From: a virus
DNA length: 21,719 nucleotides
IMG/VR virus record: IMGVR_UViG_3300035180_003485
Span: 1-21,719 of that record
Direction: 5' to 3' (one strand)
Positions 12,528-19,083 of the stretch are shown one piece after another. Below the pieces are notes generated by a model. That model saw nothing but the letters and a program-made list of their open reading frames with translations, made no database searches and was not told the DNA's origin. Within the stretch, counting starts at the first letter, position 1. Each line of letters opens with the position of its first letter. The translations under genes were made by a program, and so were the position numbers.

Positions 12528-13661
12528 TCAGAGTGCGTAGAAGCGACGAAGGTGAGCAAGCGTGAATTTTTCCAGCTCTTGCTTGAAGTCTGGGTCAGAG
12601 GATGAAGGAAGCCCGCAGGTGGCTGAAACATTCTTGAGGAGCTCGAGCTTAGTCACAAGCTCCTCCTTCAATGGCTCAAGCGGCAGCTCACCCTGCTTGA
12701 TTTGGAGCAGCCTTGCCACATCAGCAGGTGGGCGAGGCAGCGTGATCTTCTTGTGTTGAAGCAGCTCAAGACCTTCATCAACGATGCGTACAGCATGCAT
12801 CATGGCTTTCCAGTCTACGTTTTGCTCAGACGCTTGATTTGCACGTGAGCCGTACTTGTTGATCAAAGTGTCGGCGACGATGAGCGAGTGATTAAGCGTG
12901 TTGGTCCACGGGAAGGTCTTCTCGAGCACCATGAAGCAAGGACGCATACGGCCTGCGTCAAACTTTCCGCCAATGTCATACTCGTCAATGCGGAAGTACT
13001 TGGGGTACTTCGCTGCAAGCTTGGCAAATTCGTCCTTGAAGATGATGCCGTTGAGCCAGGTACCGCCGTCGGCCATCTCAATCGGCTTATCCAAGTCTAC
13101 AAAGTCCTGCAGCTGGTCATCGCCTGCATCCGTGTCGGTGAAGCCTTTAAGCAGCAGCTCACGAAACTCACGAGCGCAGTTCAGCCGTTCGCCCTTAAAC
13201 GAGTAGATGTTAGCCTGGTTGAACACGTAGCCCATCATCGCCTTGACATTCGAGGTCAAGAAGCGAGTACGAAGCTTGTGCACTAGCACCGAGAACATGT
13301 AGTTCGGCTCTCCGGAGCTCCAATGCTCGTGCCCCTCATTGCCGTTGCCAACTGGGAAAATTTGCTGGCGTGCGTGGGTCCCGTCAATGCTGAAGGCAAG
13401 CTCGATTGCGTAGGTTTGTCCTTCGACAAAGTCGCGGATGAAGACCTGCAGCGGGATGTCCTCTTGGTCAATGTCATCTACAGAGTTCTTCGTGTTCTTC
13501 GCTGTGTTGGTCTTCTCAACCTTGTTCTCGATGCGCCTGCAAAGCAGCAGGTCATCGAGCGGCGGCAGCACGACCTGCTTGATGTCAAGGTCGGATGTCG
13601 GCGTATTGGTGCCGTACAGGTGCGAGCCGTACAGCGTTTGAAAGAGGACGGTAGGTTCCAT
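12528..13661 (-). CDS. DNA-polymerase-beta-type nucleotidyltransferase
   Basis: The N terminus G-S-H-L-Y-G-T...S-D-L-D-I-K (residues 12-28) is the GS-x(9-12)-D-x-D signature of minimal nucleotidyltransferases, with Asp24 and Asp26 as metal ligands. A third acidic strand is likely around I-E-L-A-F-S-I-D. The C-terminal half is helical (NHSLIVADTLINKYG and the following helices) and resembles the HEPN-like domain fused or paired with such enzymes. Large phages commonly carry a homologue of about 350-400 residues; substrates are unknown, with nucleotide transfer to protein, RNA or small molecules possible. The start codon lies six bases after a TATAGT box and has no Shine-Dalgarno. Confidence 0.8.
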   Translation of the reverse strand: MEPTVLFQTLYGSHLYGTNTPTSDLDIKQVVLPPLDDLLLCRRIENKVEKTNTAKNTKNSVDDIDQEDIPLQVFIRDFVEGQTYAIELAFSIDGTHARQQIFPVGNGNEGHEHWSSGEPNYMFSVLVHKLRTRFLTSNVKAMMGYVFNQANIYSFKGERLNCAREFRELLLKGFTDTDAGDDQLQDFVDLDKPIEMADGGTWLNGIIFKDEFAKLAAKYPKYFRIDEYDIGGKFDAGRMRPCFMVLEKTFPWTNTLNHSLIVADTLINKYGSRANQASEQNVDWKAMMHAVRIVDEGLELLQHKKITLPRPPADVARLLQIKQGELPLEPLKEELVTKLELLKNVSATCGLPSSSDPDFKQELEKFTLAHLRRFYAL

Positions 13662-13667
13662 ATGATG

Positions 13668-13696
13668 ACTATATCATCTATGAACGGCTCTGTAAA
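13668..13696 (-). promoter_or_regulatory. Promoter of the nucleotidyltransferase: TTTACA-N17-TATAGT
   Basis: -35 at 13691-13696 and -10 at 13668-13673 on the minus strand, spacing 17. Only six bases separate the -10 from ATG, so the transcript is predicted to start at or beside the start codon. GATGA/TCATC arms (13664-13668 and 13674-13678) flank the -10 symmetrically and could be an operator. Confidence 0.65.
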
Positions 13697-13710
13697 CTAT
13701 TTTAGCGACT

Positions 13711-13718
13711 GGTAAATA
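13711..13718 (+). promoter_or_regulatory. Late-promoter-like GGTAAATA
   Basis: Related to TATAAATA (six of eight). A start six bases downstream would fall on the ATG at 13724. Part of a set with 15285-15292, 19788-19795 and 20593-20600. Confidence 0.3.
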
Positions 13719-14008
13719 TGACCATGGATTATTTGGTCTACAAAACGATACGCATACCTAGTCAAAGATTCTACATAAAAGAACATAGAGATAAAAATAG
13801 TCAATCGAATTTAGGTAAGCCTGCTACAAAGGGGTTCACTGGCAGTAAACATATAAATGAGACATTAATCAAAATGAGAAATAAACATAGTAAGCCTAAA
13901 ACGCCTATAACAGATGAGCATAGATTAAGCTTAAGTGAAGCTATAAAAAAGTCATGGGCTCCAGGTGGCACACACCGTCTTGAATACGAAAGGACTCATA
14001 ATGTCTAA
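13718..14008 (+). pseudogene. Degenerate GIY-YIG homing endonuclease with NUMOD3 tail
   Basis: The first 20 residues after the second Met (D-Y-L-V-Y-K-T-I...R-F-Y-I) match the two opening strands of a GIY-YIG nuclease, where Y-L-V-Y and F-Y-I-G are expected. Sequence then jumps to N-L-G-K-P-A and NUMOD3-like DNA-binding repeats (H-I-N-E-T-L-I-K-M, T-D-E-H-R-L-S-L-S-E-A). The catalytic Arg and Glu of a full domain (about 90 residues) are missing, so an internal deletion has probably inactivated it. The DNA is AT-rich compared with flanking genes. It sits between divergent genes and its tail overlaps the next ATG. TAAATA lies at the start. Confidence 0.6.
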
Positions 14009-14417
14009 GACGCCCCCTTTAGTCTTCGAAGACCTCGAAGATGAGATGAACCACCTGTTCTTGGCTCTCATCGAGTACAAGCGCATCAAGTACCTGACGG
14101 TAGTTGAGAATGTCGTGAATGATGAGATTCACGCTTACGTGCTTGACAACCTTGCTGCGGAGGGCCTGGATCAACAGTGGTTCATGTCTGTAGCCACACG
14201 GTGGTTCTACAGCGCGTCTGAACGGTATCCGCTAAGCTTCGAGTTCACAAAGCTAGGCGAAGGCGACGTGATCAAGAAGGTGCTCAAGACTTTCAACATC
14301 AACTCAACGTCACGCGTAATCGGCAAGCTCTTTGTCTATGACATGAGCACAAAGCCGAAGGTCAAGCGCCGGAAGGTTCAACAGCACGTTGAGCGGGAGT
14401 CCGTCAAGTTCAAGTAA
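14001..14417 (+). CDS. Unknown phage protein, 138 aa
   Basis: ATG at 14001 with AAAGGAC ten bases upstream; an ATG at 13965 in the same frame would read through the endonuclease tail and is less likely. The product starts acidic (FEDLEDEMNHLF), has mixed alpha/beta character and ends strongly basic (KPKVKRRKVQQHVERESVKFK), consistent with nucleic-acid contact. No known family. Codon use is like the core genes and unlike the AT-rich endonuclease just before it, so this is probably a resident gene beside which the endonuclease inserted. It converges with the membrane protein, overlapping by eight bases. Confidence 0.65.
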   Translation: MSKTPPLVFEDLEDEMNHLFLALIEYKRIKYLTVVENVVNDEIHAYVLDNLAAEGLDQQWFMSVATRWFYSASERYPLSFEFTKLGEGDVIKKVLKTFNINSTSRVIGKLFVYDMSTKPKVKRRKVQQHVERESVKFK

Positions 14418-14631
14418 AGAGCAAGCTGTAAGCGATGCCAAAGATGCCCATGAAGAGGTTGATCGGGATCATGACGAGCTCTTCCAAAAAGACGCCGATG
14501 AAGCCAATCTTGAGGAGAATGAGAAGGCCAACGACACTGACGATGAACCCCACAATCTTCAAGAACTTCATGAAGGCAGGATGCTTCACCGCATAGTAAG
14601 CGATGATGGCGACAACAATCCAATATGTCAT
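14410..14631 (-). CDS. Small multi-pass membrane protein
   Basis: 73 residues from ATG at 14631, almost entirely hydrophobic, with probable helices at about 3-15, 24-48 and 51-72 separated by short charged turns (VKHPAFMKF, LEEL). Size and topology fit a small inner-membrane protein such as a holin-like or exclusion protein, but no lysis neighbour is seen. A TAAAAT hexamer lies upstream. It converges with the 138-residue gene. Confidence 0.6.
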   Translation of the reverse strand: MTYWIVVAIIAYYAVKHPAFMKFLKIVGFIVSVVGLLILLKIGFIGVFLEELVMIPINLFMGIFGIAYSLLFT

Positions 14632-14670
14632 GATCAGCTTCTAGTTATTTTACCGCATGGATGCTTTTTC

Positions 14671-15313
14671 TTAAAAAGAATAATTTTTCTGGAAAATGCG
14701 GATCTTGCACTGCCAGCCACGGTTTGAGTCATGCTTGAAGCAAGCCTCGAGCGGTGCGTCCGGCTTCTTGAGGACCAGGCCTTCATCTTCAGCCTGCAAA
14801 CCATCAAACAGCTTATCGAAGCCGCTTTTGAAGTTCTTAGCGAGCGATATGTACTTGTGAATGCGGATCTGATCACGCTCGGGGGCGAAGCCGTCTTTCA
14901 GATGTGCCCAACGATCACGAAGCATCGCTTGACGCTTGGTGAATGGGACACCAACGAGCTGCACGCCGTTATGCACGATCTGGTCAAAGATGTACAGCTG
15001 ATCCTTGATGTGCGGCGTTTTGCTGTGAATCAGCTCGGCGACAAAAACATTCCAACCTGGGCCAAGGTTGCTGAAGAAGTCAATGTGCTCTTGCTTCGGC
15101 GTCCACAGCTTGTGGTCATCGCCGCTGGGTTGATGCTCAGCATGACGGGTCTTGAAGATGACCTGGTTGCCTTTGGCGAAGATGACAGTGCACGTCCCAT
15201 TTTTTTTTTGTTTGCGCCAGCCAGTGCTGTCGTTCAAAATGGCTCAACATTGCCCGAGGGCACTTAGCTTCAGGTCGAGGTGGAAATAAATATGAGTAGG
15301 CGTTGTATTCCAT
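14671..15313 (-). CDS. ATP-dependent ligase-like nucleotidyltransferase, frame broken at an A10 run
   Basis: ATG at 15313 with AAGGAG upstream and a TTTACA-N17-TATAAT promoter begins MEYNAYSYLFPPRPE and reaches H-W-L-A-Q-T-K. A run of ten A (plus-strand T at 15200-15209) then puts the rest one base out of phase. One A fewer would join it to K-K-N-G-T, completing ligase motif I (W-x-A-x-x-K-x-N-G). The second frame carries motif III (F-V-A-E-L), a Y-I-F-D strand, motif IV (D-E-G-L-V-L-K-K) and motif V (W-Q-C-K-I-R), and stops at 14671. Without the shift only a TTG-started fragment (from 15237) is made. About 213 residues when joined: a lone adenylation domain without an OB fold. Could be sequencing error, slippage-controlled, or decaying. 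Confidence 0.75.
15285..15292 (+). promoter_or_regulatory. Late-promoter-like AATAAATA ahead of the HNH homing gene
   Basis: Seven of eight bases of TATAAATA, about 75 bases upstream of the ATG at 15367, inside the divergent ligase-like gene. T4 homing endonucleases are often late-expressed, which fits, but a single motif is weak evidence. Confidence 0.3.
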
Positions 15314-15336
15314 GTATCTTCTCCTTGATTAAGATG

Positions 15337-15365
15337 ATTATAATCCTAAATCAATCAAATGTAAA
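15337..15365 (-). promoter_or_regulatory. Promoter of the ligase-like gene: TTTACA-N17-TATAAT
   Basis: -35 at 15360-15365, -10 at 15337-15342 on the minus strand with 17 bp spacing; about 23 bases to the ATG at 15313 with AAGGAG between. The -10 is within the palindrome GATTATAATC. Supports 15313 as the true start of the ligase-like gene despite the frame break. Confidence 0.7.
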
Positions 15366-15366
15366 C

Positions 15367-16065
15367 ATGCTTCCTGAACCTAAATCACATCTAAATTTAC
15401 AACGATACCTTAAATTGATTGCACACGCCAAGAAGCAATGTGCTTCAGGCTATCTTGAGAAGCATCATGTACTGCCTAAAGCAATGGGAGGTTCAAACGA
15501 TGAATCAAACATTGCTGTGTTAACAGCAAGACAACATTACATTGCTCATAAGCTTCTTTGGAAGGCGTATAAGACACGAGAAACTGCAAGAGCATTCTTC
15601 TTCATGTCCCATAGAACAAACTCTAAGTCTAAACTTAGCTCTAAGAGCTATGAAGCTCTTAAAGAAGGTATGTCGGTATCTGACATTACTAAACAAAAGC
15701 TTTCAAATGCATTCAAAGGGAAAAAACGACCGCCGTTTACAGCAGAAACTAAAGCAAAAATGTCCGCTGTAAGAATTGGAATCGAGTTTAGCAATGAAAC
15801 AAAAGCTAAAATGTCAGAAAGCGCTAAACGGCGAGTAAGATGCTTGCATAGCTTAGAAAGCAAAGAGAAGATGAAAATTGCTGCAAAGGCACGCGAACTT
15901 GCAAAGAAAGCTGCTGGCTACATTGTCTCAGAAGAGACAAGACAAAAGCTTTCAATCGCAAGTAAAAGAGCTCACAAAAATAAAGCCGACCTTCTCGTTA
16001 CTCTCCGAAACAATAAGCCCGCATTGCAGCCTTGTCAGAAACCGAGTACAGTTTCGTTGTCTTGA
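15367..16065 (+). CDS. HNH homing endonuclease with NUMOD3 repeats
   Basis: The N-terminal domain has E-K-H-H-V-L-P-K...G-G-S-N-D-x-S-N-I-A-V-L-T-A-R-x-H-Y-I-A-H, the HNH form common in T-even-type homing genes (His33/34, Asn48, His57). About five NUMOD3 repeats with the core E-T-K-x-K-M-S follow and bind target DNA. ATG at 15367 is chosen; earlier GTG/ATG codons overlap the divergent ligase-like start. The gene is AT-rich, unlike its neighbours. Its last 23 codons are the antisense of the winged-helix gene end, so the natural C terminus may have been replaced at insertion. Probably a mobile gene cutting near this site in related genomes. Confidence 0.85.
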   Translation: MLPEPKSHLNLQRYLKLIAHAKKQCASGYLEKHHVLPKAMGGSNDESNIAVLTARQHYIAHKLLWKAYKTRETARAFFFMSHRTNSKSKLSSKSYEALKEGMSVSDITKQKLSNAFKGKKRPPFTAETKAKMSAVRIGIEFSNETKAKMSESAKRRVRCLHSLESKEKMKIAAKARELAKKAAGYIVSEETRQKLSIASKRAHKNKADLLVTLRNNKPALQPCQKPSTVSLS

Positions 16066-16270
16066 ACTCAGGGTCATGGCCCTTCTGCGTGTCAATGAAC
16101 CCGAGTCGGCGCAGCGTTGCCAGCTCAGCGGTAACGTGAATTTGCTGTGTCTTATCCAACCCTCCATTCATGGCAATGCGCGCAGATGAGATCGGCTTGT
16201 TAGCCGCAAGCAACTGAATGCGCACGACAGAAGAGACGTTGTGGGCCTTGAGCGCGGGTTTCGTAGCCAT
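15998..16270 (-). CDS. Winged-helix-like DNA-binding protein
   Basis: 90 residues. A helix (SSVVRIQLLAANKPI), a helix-turn-helix-like section (SSARIAMNGGLDKTQQIHVTAELATLRRLGFI) and a beta wing (DPEFKTTKLYSVS) follow in the order of small MarR/ArsR-type winged-helix proteins. The phrase A-T-L-R-R-L-G-F-I is typical of the recognition-helix end. Likely a transcription factor for phage or host genes. Its ATG at 16270 touches the stop of the upstream gene. The 3' end is overlapped by the HNH homing gene, which suggests insertion just downstream. Confidence 0.55.
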   Translation of the reverse strand: MATKPALKAHNVSSVVRIQLLAANKPISSARIAMNGGLDKTQQIHVTAELATLRRLGFIDTQKGHDPEFKTTKLYSVSDKAAMRAYCFGE

Positions 16271-16506
16271 TATTCGGACTCCTTGATGGTGAAGGTGAAA
16301 GCGGACTTGGCGACCAGCTCGGCGGGAATGACATGCACCATCTCGCCGTCGACGAGCTGCATGACGCCGATGCCAGCGCCTTCGATGATGGCCGTAGCGT
16401 AGACCTCACGTTGCGCTGCGGCGCTTTCGTAGGACTCGTGACCGTTGATGCCTCCGTAGAAGCTGCCGACCGGCGTGTGCGCCTTGACGCAGAGGATGAA
16501 TGCCAT
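16270..16506 (-). CDS. Unknown small protein, 78 aa
   Basis: ATG at 16506 is preferred over TTG at 16524, as CAGGA sits eight bases before it. Alternating strands (AFILCVKAHTPVGSF, VYATAIIEGAGIGVMQLVDGEMVHVI, AFTFTI) suggest an all-beta fold of about 75 residues. No recognised family. Its stop shares a base with the ATG of the winged-helix gene, so the two are probably coupled. Confidence 0.6.
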   Translation of the reverse strand: MAFILCVKAHTPVGSFYGGINGHESYESAAAQREVYATAIIEGAGIGVMQLVDGEMVHVIPAELVAKSAFTFTIKESE

Positions 16507-16576
16507 TTGTTGTTCCTGTGTCAAGCTCTTTACGCAGAGCCAAGCGATTCACAAAAGATGAATGAGTTGATGTTGC

Positions 16577-17251
16577 TTAGGCTTCTTCGACCGCCGATTC
16601 ATCCTTCTTCAGGAGCTTGGCGATTTCGGCCATGACATTGTCGAAGTTGATCTGTGTGAGCTTCGCCTTGACCGCCTGTGTGGTCACGACCTTGACTAGC
16701 GATTCGAACACATCCTTGTTCAGCGAAGTCTTGGCAGCGAAGACCTCGTTGACGTTCTCGTCGGTCACCACCATCTTGCTGATCTCGTCTTGCTTGACGA
16801 TAAAGTCCTCGGGCACCACGTCGGCGAGCGCCTGCTCGACCTTGCCCAACAGCTCGGCGTCAGCGGCGTACTTCGGGTTGATGGCGAACAGCTCGCGGCA
16901 GGTAATTTCCTTGAGCGGGTTGATCTTGTGCTGTTGCAGCAGGATGACCTCGTCGGCCTTCAGCGCGCTGTTGGTGCCGCGCTTGCGCAGCTCCATGGAG
17001 GCGGTGGCGGATTCTTCGACGCCGGTGAAGCTCTCGGGCTTGACGCCGCCTTCCATGGCCATGAAGGCTTTGAATGCGTTGCCCTTGACTTGCGGTTCGA
17101 AGGACGCCTTGAGGCCTTCGAGCGCCTTGATGGCGGCGTCGATGTTGGCGTAGGCGAACAGGCCTTCGATCGGGATTTCCTTCTTTGCGGGCTTCGCCGA
17201 CTTGCCAGTCTTGGCGGGGGCGATGGAAGCAGCGGTGCTGAAGAGTGCCAT
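16577..17251 (-). CDS. Unknown phage protein, 224 aa, probably abundant
   Basis: ATG at 17251 has AGGAG eight bases upstream; codons before it in frame overlap the promoter. After a basic Ala/Lys-rich N terminus (residues 8-26) the chain is helical and acidic, with L-F-A-Y-A-N-I-D-A-A-I-K-A-L-E, K-A-D-E-V-I-L-L-Q-Q and a Glu/Lys-rich end. No known domain. Very consistent GC-ending codons, a strong ribosome binding site and a full TTTACA-N17-TACAAT promoter suggest high expression, as for an early host-takeover or DNA-associated protein; inference. Confidence 0.7.
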   Translation of the reverse strand: MALFSTAASIAPAKTGKSAKPAKKEIPIEGLFAYANIDAAIKALEGLKASFEPQVKGNAFKAFMAMEGGVKPESFTGVEESATASMELRKRGTNSALKADEVILLQQHKINPLKEITCRELFAINPKYAADAELLGKVEQALADVVPEDFIVKQDEISKMVVTDENVNEVFAAKTSLNKDVFESLVKVVTTQAVKAKLTQINFDNVMAEIAKLLKKDESAVEEA

Positions 17252-17293
17252 GATGTTCGCTCCTAAAGTATCTGAATGATTGCCGATAGAATG

Positions 17294-17322
17294 ATTGTAC
17301 ATCAAACTGCTGCTGATGTAAA
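17294..17322 (-). promoter_or_regulatory. Promoter of the 224-aa protein: TTTACA-N17-TACAAT
   Basis: -35 at 17317-17322 and -10 at 17294-17299, minus strand, 17 bp apart. The -10 and following bases TGTACAATCATTCTATC match the DNA ligase promoter except for one base. Confidence 0.7.
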
Positions 17323-17697
17323 CTAGCTAAAGTAGCCTATTTTCATTAAGGGAGGCATTGAACTTTCAACTTTCGATTCAAGCCAGCATTCCATCGCGAT
17401 CTTGCTCTTCATTCTCGCAAGGGCTTCATCTACCGTAGGCACAGGCTTTATCTCCCACGCTGGTGCAGGCTTTGCTTTCTTGGGTTTAGGAGGTGCTTTT
17501 GCTTTTACGGTCTTAATATGCGGATCAGCTTTAGGCCGAACCGGCTTTGTTCTAAGCACATGAGCACGTGTTGTAGGCGGAAGCAAGTTATCACCGCTTA
17601 GTACATGCACTCGTGTAGGAAGCTTAGCTATAGGAGAATGCAACTGACCGCTAAGCTGTGCTACGATGACTTTAAAGCTTTGATCTTTCTTCTTCAC
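17323..17697 (-). CDS. Unknown basic Pro/Lys-rich protein, 124 aa
   Basis: Start ATG at 17697 overlaps the stop of the DnaE-like gene by ATGA. Residues 48-80 are a low-complexity Lys/Pro/Ala segment (KPVRPKADPHIKTVKAKAPP region), flanked by a short beta-type N terminus and a helical C terminus (VDEALARMKSKIAMECWLESK). Probably disordered and nucleic-acid- or partner-binding; coupling to the DnaE-like protein suggests they may work together. Confidence 0.55.
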   Translation of the reverse strand: MKKKDQSFKVIVAQLSGQLHSPIAKLPTRVHVLSGDNLLPPTTRAHVLRTKPVRPKADPHIKTVKAKAPPKPKKAKPAPAWEIKPVPTVDEALARMKSKIAMECWLESKVESSMPPLMKIGYFS

Positions 17698-18275
17698 AGG
17701 GAGGGGCCTTTATTAATGAGGTGGAGTTGGAGCATGATCACGAGAGCATAAGCATACGAGTGTGCCTTTTTGAACCCATATGACTCACCGGTCTCGCGTG
17801 TGTATAGAAGCTTTCGGCAAGACGTACGGTCCTTGCCATAGTAGTCGAGGAGGTACCGCTTCTGCGGTCGGATTAAAGCCAAGCAGTCAGCAAGCTCATC
17901 GATAGAGGTAGGCTTGACGGCTGAGAGCAGGTCTGCGTGCTTTGACAGCTGGAAGAGGCCTTGCACCACAGAGGGAATGAGCAGCAGCTTCCAGTCGGGT
18001 TCTTCCGCGATGAGCCGTTTGATGTCGGCTCGATCCTTGAAAACGTCGTAGACGCTTAGATGTAAGAAGTCAAGCTTAAAGCAGCCAAGCTCTTCAGCGA
18101 GCTCATATGGAGCTGCGGCTAAGCCAGTAAGCGGATCCTTGGGCACGTTCTCAAGGTAGACGCCACAAGGATGCGGCGCAAGCTCACCGTCACGCACAAC
18201 TGAAGCACGCACTGCAGTCTTGAAGATTGTGAGCGGATCGAAATCCGAGCGGGTGTCTAGGTCAATGTCAAACAT
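17694..18275 (-). CDS. Miniature DnaE-like (C-family polymerase palm-like) protein
   Basis: 193 residues that line up with separate conserved blocks of the bacterial Pol III alpha subunit. The N terminus F-D-I-D-L-D (2-7) corresponds to the PDFDVDF block with two catalytic Asp. K-D-P-L-T-G-L and L-G-C-F-K-L-D-F-L-H-L (63-73) correspond to the KFDFLGL block with the third Asp (Asp69). G-L-F-Q-L...V-K-P-T-S-I-D-E-L-A-D-C-L-A-L-I-R-P corresponds to the FQLES...LKPT...ALYRPG block, and K-K-A-H-S-Y-A-Y-A-L to the SHSxAY block. PHP, fingers, beta-binding and OB parts are absent. Similar short proteins in large myoviruses are annotated as Pol III alpha. Polymerase activity is uncertain. Leaderless-type promoter. 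Confidence 0.75.
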   Translation of the reverse strand: MFDIDLDTRSDFDPLTIFKTAVRASVVRDGELAPHPCGVYLENVPKDPLTGLAAAPYELAEELGCFKLDFLHLSVYDVFKDRADIKRLIAEEPDWKLLLIPSVVQGLFQLSKHADLLSAVKPTSIDELADCLALIRPQKRYLLDYYGKDRTSCRKLLYTRETGESYGFKKAHSYAYALVIMLQLHLINKGPSL

Positions 18276-18297
18276 CTGATGACAATTATATCATCAG
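18276..18297 (-). promoter_or_regulatory. TATAAT box within inverted repeat before the DnaE-like gene
   Basis: CTGATGA and TCATCAG arms (18276-18282, 18291-18297) flank ATTATA on the plus strand, i.e. TATAAT (18285-18290) on the coding strand, nine bases before the ATG. The arms resemble those at 13664-13678, suggesting one operator-binding protein. No Shine-Dalgarno is present. Confidence 0.5.
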
Positions 18298-18311
18298 CTT
18301 GACAAAGTGTG

Positions 18312-18500
18312 TTAGCTATTTTCTTTAGGTTGTAGCTCAGCAGCCATGGCTTGGTCTTGCTGATGCGCGCCTTCACAATGAGCGCACTTAGCACCGTCAG
18401 GGTTTTCACCTGAGTCACCATTGCAGCAATTGTTACCGCAGGCTCCGCAAATCACGGTCTCGCGTTCGCAGTGCTCACAGTAAACGGCTTTGTGTTCCAT
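18312..18500 (-). CDS. Cys-rich zinc-binding small protein
   Basis: 62 residues with C-E-H-C, C-G-A-C, N-C-C-N and C-A-H-C knuckles in the first 43 residues, enough for two zinc sites; the tail is acidic and Gln-rich. ATG at 18500 overlaps the stop of the upstream gene by one base. Function unknown. Confidence 0.6.
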   Translation of the reverse strand: MEHKAVYCEHCERETVICGACGNNCCNGDSGENPDGAKCAHCEGAHQQDQAMAAELQPKENS

Positions 18501-18736
18501 CAGCGATTTCTCTTTAAGATGGCTTGTCTACCAACTCGAATCGCGTGGAGAAACTTGCTGAATTGCAATAACTCAGCGTTTGACTCCATCTCATAAATGT
18601 ATGCCGGAAAGAGCCCTGCTTCTACCACAGAAACATTTAAATAGCAGATGTCAACTACCGATTGAACGGCCTCTTTGGCCCACTGAAGTGATGCGTCATG
18701 CGGGTCGGTATGTGACCGGTTTAGGTTGTTGCTCAT
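18500..18736 (-). CDS. Unknown small protein, 78 aa
   Basis: ATG at 18736, with AAGG just upstream, inside the end of the preceding 51-codon gene. Predicted mostly helical (SLQWAKEAVQSVVDICYLNV, ELLQFSKFLHAIRVGRQAIL) with a basic C terminus. No known family. Part of a tight chain 18851 to 18312. Confidence 0.55.
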   Translation of the reverse strand: MSNNLNRSHTDPHDASLQWAKEAVQSVVDICYLNVSVVEAGLFPAYIYEMESNAELLQFSKFLHAIRVGRQAILKRNR

Positions 18737-18851
18737 AGACCTTGGATAAGGTCCCTTTTAGCTCATGGACTTCGCGCACCAGCTCATTAATGACTTGCTC
18801 CGCTGCCGATAACTTGCGTTGTAGGACGTGGACTTGCTTAGCTGCGCTCAT
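18696..18851 (-). CDS. 51-aa coiled-coil protein
   Basis: ATG at 18851 opens a frame with clear heptads (LQRKLSAAEQVINELVREVHEL has hydrophobics every 3-4 residues) and a polar Pro-containing tail, ending at TGA 18696, 41 bases inside the next gene. It fills an otherwise gene-free gap between the 62- and 78-residue genes. A small dimeric coiled coil; role unknown. Confidence 0.5.
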   Translation of the reverse strand: MSAAKQVHVLQRKLSAAEQVINELVREVHELKGTLSKVYEQQPKPVTYRPA

Positions 18852-18894
18852 GACTACTACCCCAGTGCTAAAAAGGTGTCGAGACTATTTAACC

Positions 18895-19083
18895 CTAATT
18901 TTCACGTGCAACGATCTGCGGCACCAAGCCCTGCTTGATCAATATCCTGACCCGCTCCCAATAGTGGGCGTCTTGAATGTACCCGTTACAAGCGTGCAGC
19001 GGATAGCCATGCTCATTGTAGCCAGGTGTGTCAGCCTCGACAAGCACACCTGGTGGTTTGTACTTTGCGCCTGTGAAGCTCAT
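18895..19083 (-). CDS. Unknown small protein, 62 aa
   Basis: ATG at 19083 overlaps the stop of the zinc-finger gene by ATGA. The N-terminal half is Gly/Pro/Tyr-rich (FTGAKYKPPGV, TPGYNEHGYPLHACNGYI) and the C-terminal half a helix (WERVRILIKQGLV). No recognised domain. Coupled to the 227-residue protein. Confidence 0.55.
   Translation of the reverse strand: MSFTGAKYKPPGVLVEADTPGYNEHGYPLHACNGYIQDAHYWERVRILIKQGLVPQIVAREN

Noticed and set aside
11909-12565. 218-codon plus-strand frame rich in Arg, Leu and Cys
   Set aside because: Antisense to the lipoprotein gene, which has a proper lipobox and start.
12528-13661. MNT-HEPN toxin-antitoxin pair
   Set aside because: A DxD nucleotidyltransferase and a helical C-terminal part occur in one protein, but no separate HEPN toxin with an R-x4-6-H motif is seen nearby.
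16333-17266. Several plus-strand frames of 100-178 codons
   Set aside because: Antisense to the 78- and 224-residue genes; no starts with ribosome binding sites.
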